The translations under genes and the position numbers were made by a program. A stretch of 64,000 nt of DNA from Echeneis naucrates (Eukaryota > Chordata > Actinopteri > Carangiformes > Echeneidae). The stretch lies in contig NC_042514.1 of assembly GCF_900963305.1 (NCBI RefSeq), forward strand, positions 9,307,001-9,371,000, read 5' to 3'. The stretch's first letter is position 1, and every line of letters starts with the position of its first letter. Shown piece after piece: positions 49,860 to 64,000 of the stretch. The notes below the pieces were generated by a model. The model was not told the origin of the DNA, ran no database searches, and saw only the letters and a program-made list of their open reading frames with translations.

Positions 49860-52654
49860 TACAACACTGAGCTGACCTACTAAGCTTCTAACTGACTGGT
49901 TGCTCTACTACACAGTCCCACAAGGCAAAGGTAACTTGATTCAATTATAGCCCTCTGGTCCCTCAAGTGCAGTTGCTGTAGTTTGTTATTCTTGGAAGAT
50001 CCAAAACTAAACAGTGGAGCTTTTGCTCATGTCTTTAAATAGGCAAATCCCTTATAATCTATTTAGCCTGGCTGGGAGAAAGTAAAAATGGAGATGATGA
50101 GAAAAAACAGTGACGCGGGAGGCAGAGAGGAATGGCTAGTGTTTTGGCACTGGGTGGTGATGTGACCAGTGCTTTTAATCTTTCCATTACAGTCATTAGC
50201 CTTGGGGCAGAAACTGAAACTCCAATTTCCCCATACTTTCCACTCGCTGAGTACATCAAACCTGTCAATAACTATGGAGTGCAGGCATCTCTGTGTGCCG
50301 AAGGCCTGGGGCTCGTGCAATACAGGACAGAAAGGGAGCATATATTTTCAAAAAATACTTATTATGACTAAATCATGATTTCTTTTTCCTGTTTTTTGTT
50401 TTAGAGATTTATTTAAAACATGAATGCACATTCATACTTTCATACATACAAGAAATGCAACGGTTCAATTCAAGTTAAACTTGAATGAAAAGCTGCAGCT
50501 CTACAAACGCACAAAAACAACCACAAGTACAGATTGTAGATTCACAGGTAATGGTCTATGATCTCAATGCATAATTTTCAAAACTTTTGTGGCACCAGAA
50601 CATCTCTTTTAATTCTTGATATGATTCCATTAGCTATATCAAATCAAAGCTCCAATATAGAATTTGAGAGAAAAAAATAATAATGTCATAATAATAATAA
50701 TGTCACATTGTCAATGGTACAATTTTACCTCTATAAACTGAAAGGATCAAAATGCTGCTAATCGTCTCAGAGTCCTAAGTCTTAAGGAGGAGGACTAATC
50801 CAGATGAGCCCTGTTATGAGACATTCATGCTGCTTTGTTTTGTAACATCAGGTCCGGACTCACAACAAGATTACTGGCATCTGTTATTTCTCCAAATACT
50901 GGAGCCAATTAAGATCATACCTGAACAAGAAATGCCATAAATAACAACCTTTTCTGAGATCATGACAGTGGTTGTACATCACAAAAACAAGATGAAACTG
51001 CAGTGCGAAAAAGTCCAAACAAATGGAGGCAAACAATATTTGTCCTATGTTTTAAAGGAATGGAGGATCAAAATGAAGAGATGGCAGGCTTTGCTCCAAC
51101 TCAAATAGTGAATCTCTATTGACTAATTGATCATTCTACTCTCTTGTTGTCTGCCAAAAAGCATTATAATCGGTTTGATAAAGAACTACATTTTTATAAA
51201 GGCATTCAAAACATTCTTTGTGGAACTAAGACCCACTTTGTGAACTTATCATCATCATGTGATGAAAGCATTTCCCAGGAGCATCTTAGTGACTACAGTT
51301 TACTGGACATCTTGTGGGAAGTATCAAAACTACCAAAACTAAGCCACAACACTAATAATAACATTTGCAGAGGAATAACAGAGCCAAGAATAGCAAGAGG
51401 ATCAGGCACCCTAATTATAGTCCCTGGGTTCACTGGGTTCTTATAAAAGAATGATATCTCCTGGGTAATTGAAGGGAGCTCAACTGTCATCAACACAAAC
51501 ACAGTAAAAGGTTATTGTGTCTCACCACATGTTGTGCAAAAATTGATTTCAAAAGAAACTACTGTGTCAGAGCAGAATTGATTATTTGAGGTTTTAAGGT
51601 ACTTAATTTGAATATATAAAAATAGATGACAATTTTTATTTTTATTATTATTTTTTTTACATATTTTAATTTTAATTCATTCTAAACTATAGATAAAACA
51701 TTATGAAGCACACAAACTGTGGTACAACTTTAAGAAGAGAATAAAACAGGTTACAGGTCACAGCATAAACTTGAATTTTGAAATTTGAGAACACCTCATG
51801 GGGGAATAACTGTCTCGTCAAATATAAGGACAGGACTATACACAGACTTCCCTTTACACAGTTAAATAGAGCTGACTTTGAATACTACTCAGTACAGGTC
51901 ACTGAGGAGAGATGGCTTTGGGCACAAATTGAGTGGTCAGCCTCCAGTACTGGTCAGACAGAGCACTGAACTTGGAAATGGGCCGGAGAGGAGACTGAGA
52001 AAGGCCAAGATACAAACATGGAAACAGTACACAACCCTAAATGGAAGAGCCACACTCATCGGGATAAAATGCAGATTGTGTGTCGAGGCTAAAAAACACT
52101 GCACTTTGAGGATCCCTTTTGGCACACCGAAGATTGAGTCAGCAGCACTGCCACATATGGACTGCAGTCACGGTGCACATAAACAAATGGAGATTTTTTT
52201 GTTTTTCAAATTATCGTACAATATACTTTATTGTCTCCTTAGGAAACTTGTCTCGGACTCGACACTGCGCTCATAAATTCATAAGCACCAATAATATAGT
52301 TCTATAAAGATGTGCAGATTGAAAGGCTTCTTTCATCAATTACATCATAAACGAAACCTAAGCCACTAAAGCGGCTTTTCACAAAGGTAAACTGTATCCA
52401 ACATGATATGACATGATATATTAAATTCAAATTGATTGGCAGCCAAAAGGAAGCGTTGACTCTGCGCCTGAGTTTGGACTACAAAATACAACGGCGGAAC
52501 TACAACTACACACAGCAGCCGGGATGAGCCGCCAGTATCCCATGATTCCTCGCTGTGCGTGTGTGACCTCGAGCACGGAAGAAGAAGAAGCCACTGCTCA
52601 CGCTGTCTAGCGGTGCTTCTGGTACTGACTGGCTACATTGCTCGGTTGTAGATC
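49860..52654. other. Divergent spacer between lnp1 and tomm70
   Basis: No coding exon recognised on either strand; the frames are short and without familiar motifs. The ends carry the lnp1 promoter (near 49800-49950) and the tomm70 promoter (about 52480-52654, higher GC, no TATA). Most of the interior is AT-rich. Confidence 0.45.
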
Positions 52655-55600
52655 ATGGCTGCGTCTAAGCCAGTCGAGCCCCAGTCCGGGACGGGACTCC
52701 CCCGCTGGCAGCTGGCCCTGTTAGTCGGGACCCCCATAGTGCTGGGGGTGGGGGCGGTTTACCTGTGGAACCGCAGCAGGACGAAGGAGAGGAAAGGGAC
52801 CGGGGAGCGCAAAACACCCGAAGGCAGCGCCAGCCCCGTGCAGGGCCAAGACGGCGCAGCTCGAGCCGGCCGGGAGCAGGAGAACATGGTAACGGTTACC
52901 TGGAGACTCCTCGCGAGTCTGCTGTCAATGCTAACGGCCGCCGCGTTAGCACGGCGTGCCTTCAGGTCAAGTTCGCGCTTTAGCGACTAAACCCATCTCT
53001 GCAAGTACAGTCAAGGACACAGACCCGCACTGACGCTGCCGGTGACAGTTACCTTCACCACAGCAAGGCCGAAGGCGAACATGGCAGCAGCCGGCTCTCC
53101 GGTGCTGGATTAGCCAGTGTTAACCGTTAGCTAGCTGCCCGCAGGGAAACCTTATGTCGGCGGAGAGCTAGGTTAGCTCGGGGAACTAGCCTCGCTGCTA
53201 ATGACTATCAACACACACCCACAAGGCAAGAAGAATAGACACAATGTGACACCACAACTAAGTGAGGGGAGAACATGGCGAGTGATATAACCAGGTTCAG
53301 GGGCATGACGGCTGAAGTAAATCAACGAAGGCGGGGGAGGCTGTCATTTGAGTCTGTTTTATTAAATAGTAATAACAAGCTGCTAGTGGCTGTCATTTCA
53401 ATTACTTTGTGTTATATGTTAGTAATGTGTAACACCTGGGCTACACTGGCGAAGTATTAGCAGTGATAATCGTGACATATAAATCTGAAGCTACCACGGG
53501 GATGTAGTGTACCTATAAAAACATTTTGCTCTTCATCTTTTGCCTCATTTTGTAGGCATTACTCCCAGGCACATTGTCAGGTCATGGCTCATTTTTGGTT
53601 GCATATGCTTTTTGTCCCCTTGTGATGTATAGTGGATGTTCAGGATGTTTATTTTTGTTTGCAATTAGCTTGTAAATGGCTCTTTAACACTTTATGTAAT
53701 AAAACCTCTACAAGCTGAAATGTTCCTTAGATGAGTGTCTATGATTACCTGATCAGCTAAGAACGACTAATATGAACCATTTCACAGGTTACGCAATGGC
53801 ATTATCAAATTGTTCAGGCTTTTATGTTGTTATTATGTTATACTATCAGTATAACATTATTGTTATAGTGCTTCATTATTTTTAAGTAATACTTTAATTT
53901 GAAAAACCAGACTTCAAGTTTAAAGTTAATGCACATTCATTGAAATTTGACTTTTTCTCTCTTTTAGAGCCCTTTGGATCAGGCCCAGGCAGCAAAGAAC
54001 AAGGGCAACAAATACTTCAAGGCTGCCAAGTATGACAGTGCCATCCAGTGTTACACAGAGGCCATCGCTCTCTGCCCAACAGAGCAGAAGGCAGATTTGT
54101 CAACGTTTTATCAAAACAGAGCAGCAGCCTACGAACAGCTGGTTGGTACCACCTTCTTTTAAACTCTCAGTTTCGTTAAATAGATTTTTGTTTATCTGAT
54201 AAATCTATAATTGTGAGTGTTTGTTGAAGAGAAATTGCCTCTATCTTGCATTAGTTATCTGTGAATTCTCTTGGATACATTAAGAAATTAAACAACATTC
54301 ATGTTCTTTGTTTTTTGTGGCAAATGTTTTCTATGTTGCAGAACTTTTCTGTTCTCTTTTCACATCTTCATGCCACAGGGGATTGCATGAAGATGGCGTC
54401 TGCACAAACTAGTGGTTACACTTGTTTGGTCAATGTGTAATGTGTGATTCTGGGATAATAGCCATCTTTTGCAAACTTGGTTAATCAGTGAGCTCTCTAA
54501 CTGTATCACAGTGTTCTTCTCCATTTTTTTTCCTGATCATTGCAGATGCTGTTGTAATTTAAAGATAAGTTTTATGTGTTGGTTTTCTATACAGTACCAG
54601 TCGAATGTTTGGACACACTTTTCACACAATATTGGTCGTTGTTCCAACCCCTTAAAGGCTTTTAACTAAAGCAGCAGTCTTAAACTAACCAAGCCAGTTT
54701 GCTGCAGTTAAAAATAAAAAAACCCTCTATTTATGGATTTTTTTCCTTATTTGTTTGGCAATAAACAGAGGGTTTATTTACTGCAGCAAACTGGCTTGGT
54801 AACCAACAGTGCTGTCCTAATGTCTGAGTACTATTTTGGTGACACTAAAGTTTAACGGAAAAGTAAGAAATTAAATACTCCATCCCGTCAGAGACCTCCT
54901 CTAGGTGGACCACGCCCACTCTGGTGTCACCAGCATGATCATCTTTGGGTTAAAATCTGTTAATTTTTCTGTCTGTGCCCAGCATTTACAGGGAAAATTT
55001 TTTGCTCTTGGGTGACCTTACCGAACATAAAAATGCCCAGTGTACATAGGAATATTATAAGCGCTCTTAGAGCTCCAGCTTCATTGACTATAACTTATGG
55101 AGCCTTTCATTTTTTCATTATATTCATCTCCAAAATAATACAATGAAACACAAAAAAGGCATCTATATTTCACTTGTAAACCTGTGTGGGGGGCAGACCT
55201 GCAAGCAAAACTGTACTCAAAAACTGAGATTTTTGGAAGATAATTATTATAACTCTTATTTCAGATGAATTGGATAGAAGTGGTACAGGACTGCTCACGG
55301 GCCGTGGAGCTAAATCCACGCTATGTTAAGGCTCTATTTAGGAGGGCCAAAGCTCTGGAAAAACTTGACAACAAGAAGGAGTGCTTAGAGGGTGAGACAC
55401 AGTCCATTCTTCTCAAATTGGCTATTGTGAAGTTTAACTTGATGCTTATTGACATTGTCGGTTTTGTTCTCTGTGTATCCTCAAGATGTCACAGCAGTGT
55501 GTATACTTGAGGCCTTCCAGAACCAACAGAGTATGCTGCTGGCAGACAAAGTGCTGAAACAGCTGGGGAAAGAGAAGGCCAAAGAGAAGTACAAGGTATT

Positions 55601-58272
55601 TGTTGACATTAAGGCTTTTCTTTGTTTTTTATTTCCCTGAACTGATATAATGAACATGGCCTTGAAACTTCCTACTGTAGAACCGTGAGCCGATGATGCC
55701 CTCACCTCAGTTTATCAAGTCCTACTTCAGCTCATTCACAGATGACATCATCTCACAGCCCCTGCAAAAGGGAGAAAAGAAAGATGAGGACAAGGACAAA
55801 GAGGGCGAGGCAGCTGAGGTGACAGAGAGGTCAGAGAACATTTCATTTCGATATTGATAAAACTTTTTTACAAGTGAAAGCGGAATTTGTGGTGTAGATG
55901 TTGATGATGTTCAGACAGAATTGAAAATTAAATCCGCAGGAAATTGCATTGTAATATTGGTAGGCACGTAGAGAAACGCTTTCTGATCGGTTCTCTTTCT
56001 CTTTTTTCTTCACTTCAATAGCTCTGGCTACCTGAAGGCAAAGCAGTACATGGAGGAGGAGAACTATGACAAAATCATCAGTGAATGCACCAAGGAGATA
56101 GACTCAGGTGGCCGATACACTGCAGAGGCCCTGCTGCTGCGTGCCACTTTCTTCCTGCTGATTGGGAATGCTACTGCTGCACAACCTGATTTGGATCAGG
56201 TGATTAACATGCAGGACGCCAATGTGAAGGTAAGGATTGTTTGTCTCAGGTGAAATGAGAAAAAAATTAAGACTCCAACAGAGGTATACAGATGAACTTT
56301 ATTTTTACGATGTGCCAGATTTCAGCTTATTGCTTCTGTCAACTTCTTTGCAAAACATTGCATTCAACATTTAAGCAGTGTGACAGAAGATATGAAACTC
56401 CAAATCATTTGCAAAGCCATCAATCATCCAATATCTAGTTGGGGATATAGTCATATGGTGTTAGGACAGGTGTTGTCTCAGACCGGTAGACTAATAATTG
56501 AAATGTCCCCAAATAAACCTGGGTGACCTCATATGAGAACTAGGTTAAAAACTTTTCCTCTATAGGTTGCCGTAAATCTTTTAAACTTCTTCAAAGGATC
56601 TTGAAAGTAGGAGAAGTTGTATGAGAGAATACATGAGAATGCTGTGTGTGTGGGAACATTGTCCTTTGAGTAAATCCTATTATTCAGCAAGTTCTCAGAT
56701 TATTTCAGAGACAGTTTTGGTTCCCTGGTCTTAAGTGGAGCAGAAGATATATGTTGTCCGAGATGAATGCATTGATAACTGCTTATGGATTTATTTATTT
56801 TACAAGCAAAATATACACAATTAATACAACTTTTTGGAAGTTGATTAGATACTCTGTATGTGTAAAAAAAAAAAAAAATAAAAAAAAAAAACCTGACAGG
56901 CTTTCTCTGACTCTGTTCTATAATTTTCACAGTTACGAGCCAATGCGTTGATTAAGCGTGGAAGCATGTACATGCAACAGCAGCAGCCTCTGCTCTCCAC
57001 ACAAGACTTCAACATGGCAGCCGAGATTGACAAACACAACCCTGATGTATACCACCACAGGGGTCAGGTAAGAGCTGCTACTTTTGACTGTCTTTTTTAT
57101 TGTTTTCTTAGTAATTTTTTGGTCATTTTGTCAATTAATTTGGTGTCTGTTGACAACCATAAACTCTTATGCTATCAGCCATAACGCAAATTAGTGGCCA
57201 ATGGTTACTTACAATTAATAACCCGTGTATCCCCTCTCAGCTGAAGATCCTCTTGGATCAGGTGGATGAGGCAGTGGGAGACTTTGATGAGTGCATCTTG
57301 CTCAGGCCTGATTCTGCTCTGGCTCAGGCACAGAAATGTTTTGCTCTTGTAAGTTATCAACTGAAGATTAATAAATATCAAGTTTTACTATAATTTGTAT
57401 TTTTGAATAAATAAACAAAAATGTTTATTCAAATTTAGTCCTGTCTATATCGAGGATGTTCCATGTCAGTTTAAGTTTATATGCTGAATTTGTTTCGCTC
57501 TTGTTTTCTTCAGTACAGACAAGCATATACTGGAAACAACCCAGCACAAGTACAAACGGCCATGGATGGATTTGAGGATGTTATCAGGAGGTTCCCAAAG
57601 TGTGCTGAGGGCTATGCTCTCTATGCTCAGGTATGAAATCATAAACTTTAGCAATTTTTTATTTGCTCTTTACTACGTGTCAGTGTGCAACGTGGCCTTG
57701 CAAGTTATTTTGTCTTCTCAGGCTTTGACTGATCAGCAGCAGTTTGGAAAAGCAGACGAAATGTATGATAAATGTATCGAACTGGAACCAGACAATGCTA
57801 CCACATATGTCCACAAGGGGTAGGCATTTATTCTTTGTTTTACAATATGGATTATTCACAATACAACAGAATTGTGTAAATAGGGCATAATGATGTTTTT
57901 AAATGTTTGGCTAGGTTGTTACAGCTTCAATGGAAACAAGACCTTGACTTGGGTTTAGAGCTCATCAGTAAGGCAATTGAAATTGACAACAAGTGTGACT
58001 TTGCCTATGAAACAATGGGAACCATTGAAGTGCAAAGGTGAGAAATAGGTGAAATACAAACCGCACAGTTAAGGTCTTTCTCCTAATGTGCTTGAAATAA
58101 CAACATTTTTCTTTTCAGGGGGAATCTGGACAAGGCCATCGAAATGTTCAACAAGGCAATTAATTTAGCTAAGTCAGAGATGGAGATGGCCCATTTGTAC
58201 TCATTATGTGATGCTGCATATGCCCAGACAGAAGTGGCCAGGAAATATGGGTTGAAACCACCAACACTCTAA
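52655..58272 (+). CDS. tomm70: Mitochondrial import receptor TOM70, 12 exons
   Basis: Outer-membrane receptor that takes Hsp70/Hsp90-delivered preproteins, notably carrier proteins, to the TOM40 pore. Exons: 52655-52888, 53968-54141, 55265-55391, 55486-55595, 55681-55829, 56022-56229, 56933-57067, 57241-57348, 57514-57630, 57722-57819, 57915-58037 and 58119-58272, giving 578 residues (human 608; the N-terminal linker is shorter). It opens MAASKPVE, then one membrane anchor (about 17-38, LPRWQLALLVG) with the bulk in the cytosol. TPR units follow: the clamp region from AAKNKGNKYFKA to VKALFRRAKA, an acidic Lys/Glu linker (EKKDEDKDKEGE), then the C-terminal TPR array ending YGLKPPTL as in mammals. 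The candidate distal poly(A) signal is at 59778-59783. Its neighbour lnp1 is divergent. Confidence 0.97.
54588..54640 (+). repeat. Tc1/mariner-like terminal fragment
   Basis: TACAGTACCAGTCGAATGTT followed by TGGACACACTTTTCACAC is close to the well-known vertebrate element end TACAGTACCAGTCAAAAGTT, then TGGACACACCTTCTCA. I see only one end and no transposase frame, so this is a short relic in tomm70 intron 2. Confidence 0.55.
54688..54800. repeat. 113-bp hairpin (foldback) element, MITE-like
   Basis: The left arm begins ACCAAGCCAGTTTGCTGCAG and the right end is its exact reverse complement (CTGCAGCAAACTGGCTTGGT). Beyond the first 21 matched bases the arms continue to pair with gaps (left AAACCCTCTATTTAT against right AATAAACAGAGGGTTT), leaving a short T-rich loop near 54735-54755. 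The near-palindrome without a coding frame fits a small non-autonomous DNA element. Clear target-site duplications were not seen. Confidence 0.8.
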
Positions 58273-60801
58273 CTTCCCTGACAGCTGATCGCCAATCTCA
58301 GTCTTTGTTGTTGAACCTAACTGTTTAAACTGTATCTGTCTGACTTCCTTTGATTTATAGAAAAAATGAGTACTGGGTTATGTAAGTGAAAAAGTGAAGA
58401 GCCCTGAATATACAATGTTTACATCACATTTAAGGGGTTTGTTGTCGTGCAAGAAGGCTTCTGTCCACATTGAAAGTGATGCTGTGATCCAGCTCCCCGG
58501 TTGTTTATGAACCAACACATCCCTTTGCTAGTACCTAATTCAAACACAACATCATTGTAAACCCTTTTTAATGCTCAGAATACAGAGAAGGAAAAAATAT
58601 ACTGGATATACATGGATGACCATGTATAGCTGCATAATTTACTAGCAACCATGTGAAGTGTGAGAGGATTGAAAAGCGTGCAGTCTGTTGAACCAATCAC
58701 TGAATTGAAAGCTTCCGTGACACCTTTTGAATCAACAGAAAATACTGTGAGAGCTTTTTTTTTTTTTTGAATGGACTGTTCATGTGTTAATTTATGCTGA
58801 TCTAAAGGGTTTTGTCCAGCTCTTTTACTATTGTAACACACGTTAACAGTTTCGAAATGCAAGATTAAAATTATAGTGAAATGAATGTCTGTGTTTGTAA
58901 TGCTGGAATTAAAATCCCATGGGTATGGGGAAACAAAGAGGTTAGTTAATTTTTTTATGATGGAATTGCCTGTTTCCTTTTTTTTTTTTATATATATATA
59001 TATATTCTTTGTGCAGCATGTTCACTTTATAAATAAATGTAAATGCAATGCTCCTGCTTTCATGAACACTAGGTAAAATGCAACTATCATAGATTTGGGC
59101 AAAACACTTTTGATTAGAAAAGCCTCAAAAATCTTTTTTTTTCTTGTCTAGTTTTTTGAAAATGTTCTTTTTCATGCCTCTATTGTCAGGAGATGACTAG
59201 TCGGTGTTTTTTCCTAGCTCACTTTAAGTAAGATACATGATTTATTTTCTATGTTATTGTAAAAGATTTATTTTCATGCTACATTTGGTTTCATCTTTTG
59301 GCAGAGAAAATCTGTAGACAGTTATTTCTTTTTATTTCATTTTTTATCTTTATTTTCGGCCCCTCATTATCAAATTATCTTCCAACAACCTTCACCTGAT
59401 TGTTTCCAACCTACAAACAGCTCTGACAATTTCTTGCTAGCTGTATGATTTGGTTCTCAAGTATTATCTACACATTATAATAAAACAACTGAATGGATGT
59501 TCTGAGCCTTTCCAATTTTTGAAAAGCTAAATTTAATCTTCCCTGTTTCCTTTCACATTCATTAATGGCTAAATTTGAATGTCTTGTAATGCCAAAGAAC
59601 CAAATCATACATTCCAGATGCAGCTGGTGCAAACGACATGCAAAACTCATCTTTCTCACTCACTAAAACAAATTGAATCTTCACTTGAAAAGAAAAAAGT
59701 GTCACAACCACATAATATTGGCTTTGATATAAAATCAGTGATGTGTATGGTGACCAAACTGAAATAATATGAATCCTAATAAAGATATAATTCCTGTAAT
59801 TAATTTTAAAAGCTCCTTGTAGTTTACTATGTGAATATTTGTAGTCCTGTGTAAAGGTTTAATGCACTGACATCTCATCTCTCCATTGATACTTTTTTGG
59901 GGATACATTTCATTGTGTTCATTATCAGAAATTAATTTCTAGGCATCTCATATCTTGGTTATTTTCAACAGCTATCCCTACTGATTTGAATATAGATAGA
60001 GTTTTTTGCTCATTTTAATGAGTAAAAGGCTCCTCGTGGAGCTGGTTTCAATCTAAGGGAAGCAAGTTAATGGTCATTGTCCACAAGCAGTCTTTTCACC
60101 AGTCCTACTTGAACAGAAAGTAACAGCAGCATGTATGCATACATATATTCTGTCATCTACAGGTAAAGAAGATAATAGTTACCTTAAGTTCAATAATTGT
60201 GTGACTTGCAAAGCAAAGGTCCTCAGGACCTCAAATCATTGGCTATAATTACAAACAAGTATGAACTGCAGCTGGTCTTTGGTGAAGATGTCTGGAAGTC
60301 AATATATAATATTCATAAAGATCTGATTGGAAACTATAACAACACTAACTACATATTTAAAAGGTGAATAGCACAAGGGATGAATGAATGACGAATGTCC
60401 AGTTAACCAGAGTTATTGCCTCTTGCAAGTAAGCCTAACTGAGATGCTGATAACTGAATCAGCAATGGCTGGATTTCATTTATCTGCTTTGGTTTATCCT
60501 GAGCTGCTGTTGTCACGCTGGCTCACTGTCATAAGAAAAAGCCAAAACCATAAAGGAGGGTTTAATATTCTAATGTGGACTTTTATTTTTATGCCCTTCA
60601 CACTTGGAAATAAATGTTTCCTTATCTTTTGAAATTTTTAGTGTTTAATAAGTCCTTTGTTTTTGCATCTTTAAATTCTGAGACCTTTATAAAATTTGAG
60701 AAAAAACGAGATTTCCTCGCCCTCAGTCATTTATCAGTGACAGCGTTGTGCGACACATCGGCCGCGTTGACGGCATTTGACGTGTCTCCGTCAACACAAC
60801 A
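58273..60801. other. tomm70 3' UTR and tomm70-tbc1d23 spacer
   Basis: AATAAA at 59778-59783 suggests a 3' UTR of about 1.5 kb for tomm70; earlier hexamers (near 59032) could give shorter forms. A TA run at about 58990-59005 is preceded by poly-T. No exon of nit2 or any other gene is visible. The last 100 bases before 60802 form the tbc1d23 promoter, GC-richer, with the start codon itself inside an ACAATGGCGG motif. Confidence 0.45.
59778..59783 (+). promoter_or_regulatory. Candidate distal poly(A) signal of tomm70
   Basis: AATAAA about 1.5 kb past the tomm70 stop, followed by a T-rich stretch. It is the last plus-strand canonical hexamer I noted before the tbc1d23 promoter region. Confidence 0.4.

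Positions 60802-64000
<3,199 letters not shown>

Noticed and set aside
51144-52276. Plus-strand frames of 100 and 132 codons upstream of tomm70
   Set aside because: AT-rich, no recognisable domain, no good splice context or conserved motif.

Overview
The window is vertebrate nuclear DNA from a ray-finned (teleost) fish. The genes are split into short exons with GT-AG introns, their products match vertebrate families along their full length, and the spaces between them hold long GT/CA and TA microsatellites and worn copies of interspersed repeats common in teleosts. There is no operon structure, tRNA, rRNA, CRISPR array or bacterial feature. I worked out exon boundaries by hand from splice sites, reading phase and remembered family sequences. 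Nothing was aligned or searched.

Layout, left to right. 1-5640: gene-free and repeat-rich. 5848-10830 (-): prdx6, peroxiredoxin 6, 5 exons. 11856-15145 (+): plpp6, polyisoprenoid/phospholipid phosphatase 6, 2 exons and a probable long 3' UTR to about 17.95 kb. 18804-21736 (+) and 24956-27889 (+): a tandem pair of flavin-containing monooxygenase genes (called fmo-A and fmo-B here). 29078-34327 (-): ctns, the lysosomal cystine transporter. 35602-37056 (-): sft2d2, a small Golgi-traffic membrane protein. 38853-40388 (-): tmem45 (tmem45a by position). 45122-49795 (-): an lnp1-like gene that here ends in a complete RING-H2 finger. 52655-58272 (+): tomm70, a mitochondrial import receptor, 12 exons. 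60802-64000 (+): the first 8 coding exons of tbc1d23, which runs off the right edge.

The genes are unrelated housekeeping or metabolic genes. Each appears to have its own promoter, and only the two fmo genes are relatives. Two ancient linkage blocks meet in the window. prdx6, fmo and sft2d2 correspond to human 1q24-25, and tmem45-lnp1-tomm70-tbc1d23 corresponds to human 3q12.2, apparently without nit2 and with tbc1d23 in the other orientation. These human comparisons are from memory.

I found no clearly new multi-gene system. The best leads are the RING-H2 tail on the lnp1 protein, the different intron positions in the two fmo genes (each splits the same 356-nt ancestral exon at a different place), a GC-AG intron and a possible anchor-less isoform in fmo-A, a cystinosin tail without the GYDQL sorting motif, a perfect GTCACGTGAC palindrome beside sft2d2, and a 113-bp hairpin element inside tomm70.
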